Assembly: GCF_013341275.1 (NCBI RefSeq)
Contig: NZ_CP054476.1
Location: 124,001-188,000, forward strand
Direction of reading: 5' to 3'
Length of the DNA: 64,000 nucleotides
From: Methyloligella sp. GL2
GTDB lineage: Bacteria; Pseudomonadota; Alphaproteobacteria; Rhizobiales; Methyloligellaceae
Positions 51,083-59,340 of this stretch are shown here, in pieces; the first letter of the stretch is position 1, and each line of letters begins with the position of its first letter. The notes beneath the pieces were generated by a model that worked only from the letters and a program-made list of their open reading frames with translations, ran no database searches and was not told the origin of the DNA. Position numbers and translations under genes: made by a program.

Positions 51083-51964
51083 ATGGCGGCGACGGGCGAT
51101 ATCCGCATCGGCATTTCAGGCTGGACCTATAAGCCCTGGCGCGGGGTGTTCTATCCCGACGGTCTCACCCAGAAGCGCGAGTTGGAATATGCCTCGCGGC
51201 AATTCCGCTCCATCGAGATCAACGGCACGTTCTACGGGCTGCAGCGGCCGGAGAGCTTCGCCCGCTGGCGGGAGGAGACGCCGGAAGGATTCGTCTTCTC
51301 GGTGAAGGCGCCGCGCTACATCACCCATCTTCGGCGCTTGCGCGAAGTCGAGGCGCCGGTCGCCAATTTCCTTGCCTCGGGCCTGTTCAATCTGAAAGAG
51401 AAGCTGGGGCCTATCCTCTGGCAGTTTCCGCCCAATATGAAATTCGAGGCGGAGCGCTTCGAAGATTTCTTCAAGCTGCTGCCGCACGACACGCAAGCCG
51501 CCTCGAAGCTCGCCAAGCGCCACGACGACAAGGTCACCGGGCGGGCGGTGCTGACCCCGGACAAAAGCCGTCCGATGCGCCATGCGGTAGAGATCCGCCA
51601 TGACAGCTTCCGCAATCCGGCCTTCGTCGCACTGCTGCGGAAATACAGAATCGCGCTGGTCTGCGCCGATACGGTGGATTGGCCGCGGCTGATGGATGTC
51701 ACTGCCGATTTCATCTATTGCCGGCTGCACGGCTCCGAGGAGCTCTATGCCTCCGGCTACGATGACGAGGCGCTGAAGGACTGGGCGCGGCGTATCCGGG
51801 CCTGGGCGAAAGGCGGCGAGCCGAAAGACGCGGAGCGGGTTTGCGGCGAAGCAGACTTGCGCAAAACGGGGCGCGACGTGTTCGTCTATTTCGACAATGA
51901 CCGGAAGGTGCTCGCGCCGAAAAATGCCGAGACGCTGGCAAAGCGCCTCGGCATCGGGAAATAG
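51083..51964 (+). CDS. DUF72 domain-containing protein
   Basis: A 293-residue protein of the DUF72 family (TIM-barrel-like). Hallmarks are RIGISGWTYKPWRGVFYP, SIEINGTFYGLQRPESF, PILWQFPPNMKFE and DFIYCRLHGSEELYASGYDD, ending VYFDNDRKVLAPKNAETL. Function is unknown, although the family has been linked to DNA-related or nuclease-like roles by fold. It ends eight bases before the stop of the convergent choloylglycine hydrolase-like gene. Confidence 0.92.
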   Translation: MAATGDIRIGISGWTYKPWRGVFYPDGLTQKRELEYASRQFRSIEINGTFYGLQRPESFARWREETPEGFVFSVKAPRYITHLRRLREVEAPVANFLASGLFNLKEKLGPILWQFPPNMKFEAERFEDFFKLLPHDTQAASKLAKRHDDKVTGRAVLTPDKSRPMRHAVEIRHDSFRNPAFVALLRKYRIALVCADTVDWPRLMDVTADFIYCRLHGSEELYASGYDDEALKDWARRIRAWAKGGEPKDAERVCGEADLRKTGRDVFVYFDNDRKVLAPKNAETLAKRLGIGK

Positions 51965-51972
51965 CGCGCAGG

Positions 51973-53067
51973 CTACATGCTCGGGTCGACGCCCATGAAC
52001 TCGAAGGGCTTGGCCTCGATGAATTCGGAGGCCGCATTGCCGGAGTAGTAATGCCCGCCGGCAATGGGCAGCTTCTTGGGGCTGGCGCCCTCGGAGAAGT
52101 CGAGATCGGAGAACTTCACCCAGAAGGTGTTCGGCGCCGTGGCGGAATCGAAGAAGTAGACCAGGTCCTTCTGATCCGCCGCGACACGCCAGATGGTGGA
52201 GGCGATATTCGGCTGGCCCGGCGTGGTGATGCCGAGCGGCACGCTGACGGCCCGGATCACCGACAATGTCTGGCCCACCGCCTGGTTGGCATAAGAGTGG
52301 CCAGGCACATCGGAGATGTAGTTCTCGGCGAGCTTCTTCTGCACCGCATCGATCAGGAAGGAGGCGCGCGCATAGCGGTCGGCGGCACGGTTGGTGCCGG
52401 GCAGGAAGCTAAGCCCGCCGATCTGCTCCCAATAGGTGTTGAGGGCAAGCTGCTGGTCGTAGGTCGGCGAGTTGGTCATCACCTTGTACTGCTTGCCGTG
52501 ATGCACGACGAGCTTGCCGCCGACATATTCGAAGATCGCCGAATCCCCGCTGCTGTCGGAGATGGAAAGATGCAGCGTGCCGGCCGAGCCGTTGGGCAGC
52601 TTGGCGGTGACGATGCGGAACGGATGATCGGTGAGATGCTGCACCGCCTCGGAGACGGTGGCGAAATTGTCGAGCACATATTGCGCCCAGAGGGCAATGG
52701 AGAGCGGCGGGTTCTTGGTATCGTCGCCATAGTCGGATTCGGCGAGATAGAGCAGATTGGCGACCAGCCCCTTCTCGTTCATGCCGTCGGCACTGGCGAT
52801 GTTGTAGGAGGAGGCGATCACGCTGCCGTATTTGGAGGTCCATTCCGGAGAGCCCGGGCCGGCCTCGCCGCTGCGCTTCATGCCGCGGGGGAAGACCCAC
52901 AGATCGGTCTGCATGTCCTCCTTCCAATCCATGCTGCGCCCGGTGATCACGGTATCGTCGGGGCCGACATAGAGGGCGCGGGTGCAGGCAGTGGCGGTAT
53001 CGGGTGCTAGGCTGCCGGCCGCGAGCAGCGTTGCAGTCAGGATCGAGAAGAGGGGCCTTGCGGACAT
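51973..53067 (-). CDS. Secreted linear amide C-N hydrolase (choloylglycine hydrolase family)
   Basis: A 364-residue Ntn hydrolase. The signal peptide (about 1-27, LFSILTATLLAAGSLAPDTA) ends at the catalytic cysteine (Cys28 in TACTRALYVG), which becomes the N-terminal nucleophile after cleavage. GRSMDWKEDM, YNIASADGMNEKGLVANLLYL and MTNSPTYDQQL are typical of penicillin V acylase/bile salt hydrolase relatives. In Gram-negatives such enzymes can cleave N-acyl-homoserine lactones or penicillin V. The substrate here is unknown. It is monocistronic. Confidence 0.9.
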   Translation of the reverse strand: MSARPLFSILTATLLAAGSLAPDTATACTRALYVGPDDTVITGRSMDWKEDMQTDLWVFPRGMKRSGEAGPGSPEWTSKYGSVIASSYNIASADGMNEKGLVANLLYLAESDYGDDTKNPPLSIALWAQYVLDNFATVSEAVQHLTDHPFRIVTAKLPNGSAGTLHLSISDSSGDSAIFEYVGGKLVVHHGKQYKVMTNSPTYDQQLALNTYWEQIGGLSFLPGTNRAADRYARASFLIDAVQKKLAENYISDVPGHSYANQAVGQTLSVIRAVSVPLGITTPGQPNIASTIWRVAADQKDLVYFFDSATAPNTFWVKFSDLDFSEGASPKKLPIAGGHYYSGNAASEFIEAKPFEFMGVDPSM

Positions 53068-53282
53068 AAGTCGTGCCTCCGGGTTAGAGCGGTGTTCGGA
53101 TACGCTCTCTAGTCTAACGCTCGTTAAGACCCCGTTGTTTCAACTGGAAAAATCCGAGCATTGCTGGGGCAGGCTGCCTTGCACCGCTGTCACAAGCATC
53201 CTCTACTGCTCGTTCGCAGGGACAGCCCGTCCCCGAAGGAACGTCGACGATGCCGATCGCAGGAGACGCCGGAGGAGCCTTG

Positions 53283-54215
53283 ATGACCGAAATTTGCGTG
53301 CTGGCGCCATGGCCGATCTTCACCGTCACCATCGAGCGGACAGCCGAAGGGAAAGACGAGATCTATTTCCACGCTGGCGGGCAAGGCTTCTGGGTGGCGC
53401 GGATGATCGCCAATCTCGGCAGCAAGCCGATCTTGTGCGGCCCGATCGGCGGGGAATCCGGCACGGTGGTGCGGGCCCTGATCGAGGCGGAGGGCATCGC
53501 GCTGCAAGCCATCGACAGCGACGAATGGAATGGCGGCTATGTGCATGACCGGCGCGAGGGCAACCGCCAGACAGTCGCCGATATGGAATGCGCCGAGCTG
53601 AACCGGCATGAATCCGACGATCTCTACGACGCGGTGCTGACCGCCGGGATGCATGCCGGCGTGGTGGTGCTCACCGGTGCGATCAAGGAAGACATTCTGG
53701 CGCCGGAATTCTACCGGCGCCTGGCACACGATCTTCATGCCAACGGGGTGAAGGTGATCGCCGATCTCTCCCGCGGGGCGCTGCTGGCCGTGGATGGCGG
53801 GATCACGTTCTTGAAGGTCAGCCATGAGGAGCTGCTCCGGGCCGGGTTCTGCGAGAATACCGAGCGGGCGAATGTGGTCGCCGGGCTGCTCAAGATCAGC
53901 GAGACATCCAAGTCGGAGAACGTCATCGTCTCCTGCGCCGAGGAGCCGGCCATCGCCTTGCTCGGCGACCGGCTGCTGGAGGTGACACCGCCGCGCTTCG
54001 AGGCGTTGGATCATCACGGCGCCGGGGATTCCATGACCGCGGCGCTGGCGGTGGCCGAGGCAAGGCGCATGAAGCCGGATGCGGCCTTGCGCATGGCCGC
54101 GGCCGCGGGCGCGCTCAACGTCACCCGCCATGGATTGGGAACCGGCAAGCTGGCGCATATCCAGGAGATCGCCTCCCATGTCACGGTGCGGCCGCTGGAC
54201 CGGAACAGCCTCTAA
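53283..54215 (+). CDS. PfkB family carbohydrate kinase
   Basis: A 310-residue sugar kinase of the ribokinase/PfkB group, starting at the ATG behind GGAGGAG. The first PfkB-type glycine motif is AGGQGFWVARMIANLGSKP. The second signature is DHHGAGDSMTAALAVAEA, with the catalytic Asp in GAGD. The segment order resembles 1-phosphofructokinase/tagatose-6-phosphate kinase, but no PTS or sugar transporter gene is near. The substrate is therefore open. Confidence 0.9.
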   Translation: MTEICVLAPWPIFTVTIERTAEGKDEIYFHAGGQGFWVARMIANLGSKPILCGPIGGESGTVVRALIEAEGIALQAIDSDEWNGGYVHDRREGNRQTVADMECAELNRHESDDLYDAVLTAGMHAGVVVLTGAIKEDILAPEFYRRLAHDLHANGVKVIADLSRGALLAVDGGITFLKVSHEELLRAGFCENTERANVVAGLLKISETSKSENVIVSCAEEPAIALLGDRLLEVTPPRFEALDHHGAGDSMTAALAVAEARRMKPDAALRMAAAAGALNVTRHGLGTGKLAHIQEIASHVTVRPLDRNSL

Positions 54216-54344
54216 TCCGCTTGCTCTATCGGCGGACGGGAACACGCGCTATTTGTTTTTTGCCGATATTCAATCGAGACGCCGGCTGGAATGGCCCAAC
54301 CGAATAACGAGGCGTCTTGGACATATTTTGGGGAGCGCCAGATC

Positions 54345-55895
54345 ATGAGTTTCAAGAGTTTCGCAGCCGGGCTGTGCTGCACCGTTTTGCTTCTGGGCGC
54401 TTCGTCGCCGTCGCGGGCCCAGAGCGAAGAGTATGTCTGGAGCTTCTACCAATATGACGAGACCGCCTCGCTGATCTTCGGCATTCCGGAGACCGACGCG
54501 GTGCGAGCCAATGCAGTGTGCGAGGGCGGGGCGCCGAGCCTGAAGCTGGAAGCCGATGTGGGCGGGCTCTCCAATGGCGAGGCGGCCGAGGTGAAGTTTT
54601 CCGCCGGGTCCTTCTCCGAGACGCTGCCGGGCGAGGTGATCGGCATCGGCGCGGAGATGGGCATCGCCGGGGTTGAGGTAAAACCCTCCACGGAGGACGG
54701 GCTGTGGCAGGCGATCGCCGATCAGGAGACGCTGACCTACGAAGTGTCCGGGCACCGCGCGAGCGATCTCAGCCTGAAAGGGGCCGAGGCCAAGGTGGAG
54801 CACTTCCTCGCTGCTTGTAACCGGCTTGGCGGCGGCACGGCGGAAATGGCTAACGACGAGCAAGAGGCCGCTCAGACCATGGCCGAGCAGGACCCAATCG
54901 AGGCGGCGGAAGCACCGGCTTCGGAAATCTCCGAGAAGGAAGCTTTCGAGAGCGCCAAGGAGCTCGGCACGGTGGAAGCCTGGGATGCCTTCTTGAGCAG
55001 CTTCCCGACCGGCTTCCGCGCCGATCTCGCCCGCGCTTACCTGGCGAAGCTGGGCTCAGCGCCACCGGCCAAGCTTCCGGCGGAACCGACGCCGAAGGAA
55101 GAGGCGGCCGCGGCCGAGCCGGAGATCCGGCTCTCCACCGTCAATCCGGGACCCGGCACGAGTGCGTGGGTGAATTTCGACTTCCCGATGGATGAGGGGA
55201 ACAGCTCGGTCTTCGCCGCAAGCGTGCAGGCGCCGGGCATCCAATTCATCACCTATTGCAATGCCAATAAGAAGCTGTCGATGAAGCTGCAGGCGACGCC
55301 GCACGGCGTCTATCCGGCGTTCGACACCCGCATCTCTCAGGGGCTGGAGACGGCGATCGGCACCGGTTCCGATCCCGATGCGGGGCGCATGCTGCTGCAA
55401 TTCTCCAACGGCGCTTCGGTGGCGACCGCAGCGCGGGTCGAGGGCATGACCGGCGATGTGGTGCTGAACGATCCGGCGAATGCGAAGGGCTTCGTTCCGG
55501 CCGGCGCCACGGTGAAGAACTTCCTCACCGAGAATAGCGTCATCCTCTCGGCGCCGCCGTTCCAGACCACCTTGCAGCTGAAGGGCAGCAAGACGGCGAT
55601 CTGCGCCGTGCTCAACCGCTGCGGCGCCAGCGCGCCGGACTGCGCAGCGGAAAAGGCCGCGCCGAAACCAGCCGCCAAACCGAAGCCGAAACCGAAAAAC
55701 AAATCCGGCTGCGGGGCGGGGCAGATCAAGGTGGAAGGGCGCTGCATGACGCCGAGCGATGCGGTGCGCTATTGTGGACCCGGCTATAAGGCCGTTGGCG
55801 GGCGCTGCGTGCAGCGGCAATCAGCGCCGGCACAGCCACAATGTCCGCCGGGCCTGGTGTGGAGCGCGCTCGAAGGCTGTCACGAGGACGACTAG
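54345..55895 (+). CDS. Large secreted protein with Cys-rich C-terminus
   Basis: A 516-residue exported protein. A signal peptide (FAAGLCCTVLLLGASSPSRA) is followed by a beta-rich domain (about 27-155), a short helical motif EAFESAKELGTVEAWDAFLSS and FPTGFRADLARAYLAKL (seen in various rhizobial exported proteins), a second domain related to the first (about 260-425), a basic Pro/Lys hinge (KPAAKPKPKPKNK) and a C-terminal segment with three CGPGYKAVGGRC-like cysteine repeats. Function unknown. Start at the ATG after GGGGAGC. Confidence 0.75.
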   Translation: MSFKSFAAGLCCTVLLLGASSPSRAQSEEYVWSFYQYDETASLIFGIPETDAVRANAVCEGGAPSLKLEADVGGLSNGEAAEVKFSAGSFSETLPGEVIGIGAEMGIAGVEVKPSTEDGLWQAIADQETLTYEVSGHRASDLSLKGAEAKVEHFLAACNRLGGGTAEMANDEQEAAQTMAEQDPIEAAEAPASEISEKEAFESAKELGTVEAWDAFLSSFPTGFRADLARAYLAKLGSAPPAKLPAEPTPKEEAAAAEPEIRLSTVNPGPGTSAWVNFDFPMDEGNSSVFAASVQAPGIQFITYCNANKKLSMKLQATPHGVYPAFDTRISQGLETAIGTGSDPDAGRMLLQFSNGASVATAARVEGMTGDVVLNDPANAKGFVPAGATVKNFLTENSVILSAPPFQTTLQLKGSKTAICAVLNRCGASAPDCAAEKAAPKPAAKPKPKPKNKSGCGAGQIKVEGRCMTPSDAVRYCGPGYKAVGGRCVQRQSAPAQPQCPPGLVWSALEGCHEDD

Positions 55896-56025
55896 CCCTT
55901 AACCTTGAGCGTTCAACCTTGCACCCGGGCTCGACCTGCGGCATTTCCATGCGGGCCCCTGGCATTCCGCGGCTGAAACAAGCATCTGGGATGGCGGCGT
56001 TGATTAAGGCTCGGAGGAAGTCCGC

Positions 56026-57162
56026 TTGAGCGCGACACGTCTTTTGACCAGCGAGTTCGACGGCAGCCGGCTGGCGCTTTCCGGCGGCGGCGCCTGGACG
56101 GCGCATCACGCCGCCGAGCTGGAGGCGCTGCTGGAAGAGACGCGCGCGAAAGCCACCGGCGCCAAGACGGTGCGCATCGATATGGGCGGCGTCACCGCCT
56201 TCGACAGCTATGGCGCCTGGCTGCTGGAGCGGCTGAAGCGCGAATGGCGCGATGCCGGCAGCAAGGTCACCGTCGCCAAGCTGCCGGCGCAGGATCACGG
56301 GCTGCTGGACGAGATGGCGGAGGTCAATCTCGACACGCCGCCTCCGCCGGTACGCGGCAATCCGGTGATCGAGGGCGTGGAGACGGTGGGCCGCGCCGGG
56401 GTCGGCACGGGCCGCGAATTCATCGACTTCGCCAATATGCTGGGCTCGCTCTCCGCCGCCGCTTTCGACGTGATCAAGCGCCCGATGAGCTTCCGTCTCA
56501 CCTCGCTGGTGCATCAGCTCGACCGAGTGGCCTGGCAGGCGGTGCCGATCATCGTGCTGATCACGCTTCTGATCGGCGGCATCATCGCCCAGCAGGGGCT
56601 GTTCCATTTCCGCCGCTTCGGGGCGGAGGATTACGCCATCGACCTGGTCGGCATCCTGGTGTTGCGCGAGGTGGGCGTCTTGATCGTTGCCATCATGGTG
56701 GCGGGACGTTCCGGCTCGTCCTACACCGCCGAGCTCGGCTCGATGATGATGCGCGAGGAGATCGACGCGCTGCGGACCATGGGGTTCAACCCGGTCGAGG
56801 TGTTGATGCTGCCGCGGGTGCTGGCGCTGACCCTCGCTCTTCCCGTGCTGACCTTTATCGGCTCGATGGCGGCGCTTGTCGGTGGCGGCATCGTGGCTTG
56901 GCTTTATGGCGGGATGAGCCCGGAGATCTACATCACCCGGCTCGGCGACGTGATCTCCGTCGCCCATTTCAAGGTCGGGATCATCAAGGCGCCGTTCATG
57001 GGGCTCGCCATCGGCATCGTGGCTTGCGCGCAGGCGCTCAAGGTGCGCGGCTCCGCCGAATCCCTCGGCCTGCAGACCACCGCCTCGGTGGTGAAGTCGA
57101 TCTTCCTGGTGATCGTGCTGGACGGATTCTTCGCCATCTTCTTCGCATCGATCGGGCTCTAG
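56026..57162 (+). CDS. mlaE: Mla-type ABC transporter permease with N-terminal STAS domain
   Basis: Permease of an MCE/Mla lipid transporter that moves phospholipid or related lipids between inner and outer membranes. The 378-residue protein starts with TTG behind GGAGGAAG. An N-terminal STAS domain (about 10-100, VRIDMGGVTAFDSYGAWLLE), in E. coli the separate MlaB, is fused to the MlaE membrane domain (about 130-378) with VGVLIVAIMVAGRSGSSYTA and ELGSMMMREEIDALRTMGFN. The gene order mlaE-mlaF-mlaD follows with almost no gaps. Confidence 0.93.
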   Translation: MSATRLLTSEFDGSRLALSGGGAWTAHHAAELEALLEETRAKATGAKTVRIDMGGVTAFDSYGAWLLERLKREWRDAGSKVTVAKLPAQDHGLLDEMAEVNLDTPPPPVRGNPVIEGVETVGRAGVGTGREFIDFANMLGSLSAAAFDVIKRPMSFRLTSLVHQLDRVAWQAVPIIVLITLLIGGIIAQQGLFHFRRFGAEDYAIDLVGILVLREVGVLIVAIMVAGRSGSSYTAELGSMMMREEIDALRTMGFNPVEVLMLPRVLALTLALPVLTFIGSMAALVGGGIVAWLYGGMSPEIYITRLGDVISVAHFKVGIIKAPFMGLAIGIVACAQALKVRGSAESLGLQTTASVVKSIFLVIVLDGFFAIFFASIGL

Positions 57163-57165
57163 GAC

Positions 57166-57972
57166 ATGACCTCTTTCATGGCCGACGACGTCATCTCAGT
57201 GCGCGATCTGGTGGTTGGCTTCGACGACCGCAATGTGCTGGACGGGCTCACGCTCTCGGCCCGGCGCGGCGAGGTGCTCGGCGTGGTTGGCGCCTCGGGC
57301 AGCGGCAAATCGGTGCTGCTTCGGACCATCATCGGCCTGCTGCCGAAGCGCGGCGGCACGATCGAGGTTCTGGGTCAGGACCAATCGGACGCAAGCGACG
57401 AGGAATGGCGGGGGATCGAGCGGCGCTGGGGCGTGCTGTTCCAGCAGGGCGCGCTGTTCTCCTCGCTGACCATCCGCCAGAACGTGCAGTTTTTGATGCG
57501 CGAGACGCTGGATATCTCGCAAGAGCTGATGGATCAGATCGCGCTGGCCAAGCTGGAGATGGTGGGGCTGACGCCGCAGGACGCGGACAAGTTTCCGTCC
57601 GAGCTCTCCGGCGGCATGACCAAACGCGCAGCGCTCGCCCGGGCGCTCTCCATCGACCCGGAGATCGTGTTTCTCGACGAGCCGACCTCGGGTCTCGACC
57701 CGATCTCTGCGGGGGAGCTGGACGAGCTGATCCGCACCTTGCAGCAAACCCTGGGGCTCACCGTATTCATGGTCACCCACGATCTTGAGAGTCTTTATTC
57801 GATCTGCGACCGGGTGGCGGCAATCGCCGACGGGCGCATCGTGGCCGAAGGCACCATCGAAACCCTGCTGAAAAGCGAGCATCCTTGGGTGAAAGCTTAT
57901 TTCGGAGGAAAGCGCGGCGAGCTGCTGGCCGCGCAGCGTAAACAACCGCAACCGGCGAACAGGGGCGATTAA
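57166..57972 (+). CDS. mlaF: Mla-type ABC transporter ATP-binding protein
   Basis: A 268-residue ATPase of the MlaEFD lipid transporter. Walker A GASGSGKSV, Q-loop LFQQGALFSSLTI, signature ELSGGMTKRAALARAL, Walker B IVFLDEPTSGLD and switch His in MVTHDLESL. The FQQGALFSSLT stretch is typical for MlaF. It starts three bases after mlaE and its stop overlaps the mlaD start (TAATG). Confidence 0.95.
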   Translation: MTSFMADDVISVRDLVVGFDDRNVLDGLTLSARRGEVLGVVGASGSGKSVLLRTIIGLLPKRGGTIEVLGQDQSDASDEEWRGIERRWGVLFQQGALFSSLTIRQNVQFLMRETLDISQELMDQIALAKLEMVGLTPQDADKFPSELSGGMTKRAALARALSIDPEIVFLDEPTSGLDPISAGELDELIRTLQQTLGLTVFMVTHDLESLYSICDRVAAIADGRIVAEGTIETLLKSEHPWVKAYFGGKRGELLAAQRKQPQPANRGD

Positions 57973-59198
57973 TGGAAACCCGCGCACGCTATATCCTGAT
58001 CGGATCCTTCATGCTGGCCGCTGTGGTGGCGGTGTTCTGCTTCGTCTACTGGATGGAGAATACCGGCGGCTTCGGACAGCGGACGACCTACAAGATCCAG
58101 TTCGATACGCCGGTCTACGGGCTCTATCCGGGGTCGCCGGTGCTGTTCAACGGCTTGCGCGCTGGCGAGGTGACGGAGCTTTCGCTCGACGGCTCGGCCC
58201 CCGACGAAGCGCTGGTGACCATCGCGGTAGACAGCAATCTGCCCTTGCGGGAGGACACCAAGGTCGGCGTCGCGGTGCAGGGGCTGACCGGCTCCTCGGC
58301 CATCGCACTGACCGGCGGAGCGCCCGACTCTCCGGTGCTGGAAGGGAAAGACGGCGCCGCGCCGGTTCTGATGGCGCCGCCCAATGCCGGGCTCGACTGG
58401 ATGCAGTCGGCGCAGTCGGCGCTGCAGAAGGTCGACGGCATCCTGGCCGAGAACCGCCAGAACCTGAAAGACGCCATCGCCAATTTCGATACTTTCTCCG
58501 GCGCGCTGGCGCGGAACTCCGACAAGATCGACGGGCTGATCGACGGGCTCGCCTCGCTCACCGGCGCCGGCAAGGACGAGGTCAAGGTGCGGGTGTTCGG
58601 CCTCGCCTCGGCGAAGGATTTTCCGGCGCCGCCGAAGACCAAGCCGGACTGGCAGCTTCTGGTGCCGGAGCCCATGGCACTGCTTTCGGCCAGCACCGAG
58701 AAGATCGGCGAGTTCTCGCCCGATGGCGAACGCACCGATCTTAGCGACGCGCAGTGGAGCGATTCCATGACCACGCTGGCGGGCGCGGCGATCATCGGCA
58801 GTTTCGAGAATGCCGGCTATCTCGGCTCGGTCGGCCGGCCGGCCGATACGCTCGACGCCGATTTCCAGCTGCAGCTGGATTTCCGTCGCTTTGCCCTGGT
58901 CACCGGCGGGGACCGGCCCGAGGCGACGATCGATATGGTGGCGAAGCTCGTGGAGCGGGACGGCAAGATCGTGGGCGCCAAGAAATTCAGCTCCAAGACG
59001 CCGGTGGGTTCCGATACGGGCGCCGCGGCGGCCATGGCGCTGAATGACGGCTTTCTGAAGCTGCAGGAAGCGCTGGTGCCTTGGACGGTGGAGACGATCG
59101 CATCGGCGCCGAAGCCGGCACCAATGCCCAGCGGCGACGATTTTCCCGCTCCTCCGGGCGATGACGGCGGCATGCCCGCCGATGGCATGACGCCTTAA
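57972..59198 (+). CDS. mlaD: MlaD-type MCE protein fused to an ABC-auxiliary (PqiC-like) domain
   Basis: A 408-residue fusion. The N-terminal membrane anchor (about 9-28) and single MCE domain (about 35-120, YKIQFDTPVYGLYPGSPVLF) form the periplasmic lipid-binding ring of Mla transporters. After a helical linker (about 140-200), residues about 206-378 match the ABC-type transport auxiliary domain (PF03886, PqiC-like): WQLLVPEPMALLSASTEKI, QWSDSMTTLAGAAIIGSFEN and VPWTVETIAS. That domain is normally a separate outer-membrane lipoprotein encoded next to mlaD. Here it lacks a lipobox and is joined to the inner-membrane subunit. A Pro/Asp-rich tail closes the protein. Confidence 0.88.
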   Translation: METRARYILIGSFMLAAVVAVFCFVYWMENTGGFGQRTTYKIQFDTPVYGLYPGSPVLFNGLRAGEVTELSLDGSAPDEALVTIAVDSNLPLREDTKVGVAVQGLTGSSAIALTGGAPDSPVLEGKDGAAPVLMAPPNAGLDWMQSAQSALQKVDGILAENRQNLKDAIANFDTFSGALARNSDKIDGLIDGLASLTGAGKDEVKVRVFGLASAKDFPAPPKTKPDWQLLVPEPMALLSASTEKIGEFSPDGERTDLSDAQWSDSMTTLAGAAIIGSFENAGYLGSVGRPADTLDADFQLQLDFRRFALVTGGDRPEATIDMVAKLVERDGKIVGAKKFSSKTPVGSDTGAAAAMALNDGFLKLQEALVPWTVETIASAPKPAPMPSGDDFPAPPGDDGGMPADGMTP

Positions 59199-59213
59199 GG
59201 CGAAGCACGCGTC

Positions 59214-59235
59214 GCGCGGGCTCCCAGGCCCGCGC
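59214..59235 (+). terminator. Hairpin after the mla operon
   Basis: GCGCGGGC pairs with GCCCGCGC over six bases, 15 bases after the mlaD stop and before the blh promoter region. It is followed by CTCTCCTT without a true T-run, so it is a weak terminator candidate. Confidence 0.5.
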
Positions 59236-59285
59236 CTCTCCTTGCGACAATCTGTGCCGGCACGATCCCTTGCCTTGCCGCCCCA

Positions 59286-59316
59286 TCAATATATATTATA
59301 TGCAATTATATATTGA
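59286..59316. promoter_or_regulatory. AT-rich palindrome, putative BigR operator
   Basis: TCAATATATA-N11-TATATATTGA, a perfect 10-bp inverted repeat, lies 24 bases upstream of the blh ATG in otherwise GC-rich DNA. BigR is known to bind an AT-rich palindrome overlapping the -10 box of its own operon, and bigR is the second gene here. Confidence 0.75.
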
Positions 59317-59340
59317 TAAGCGTCTAGCGAGGAAAAGACG

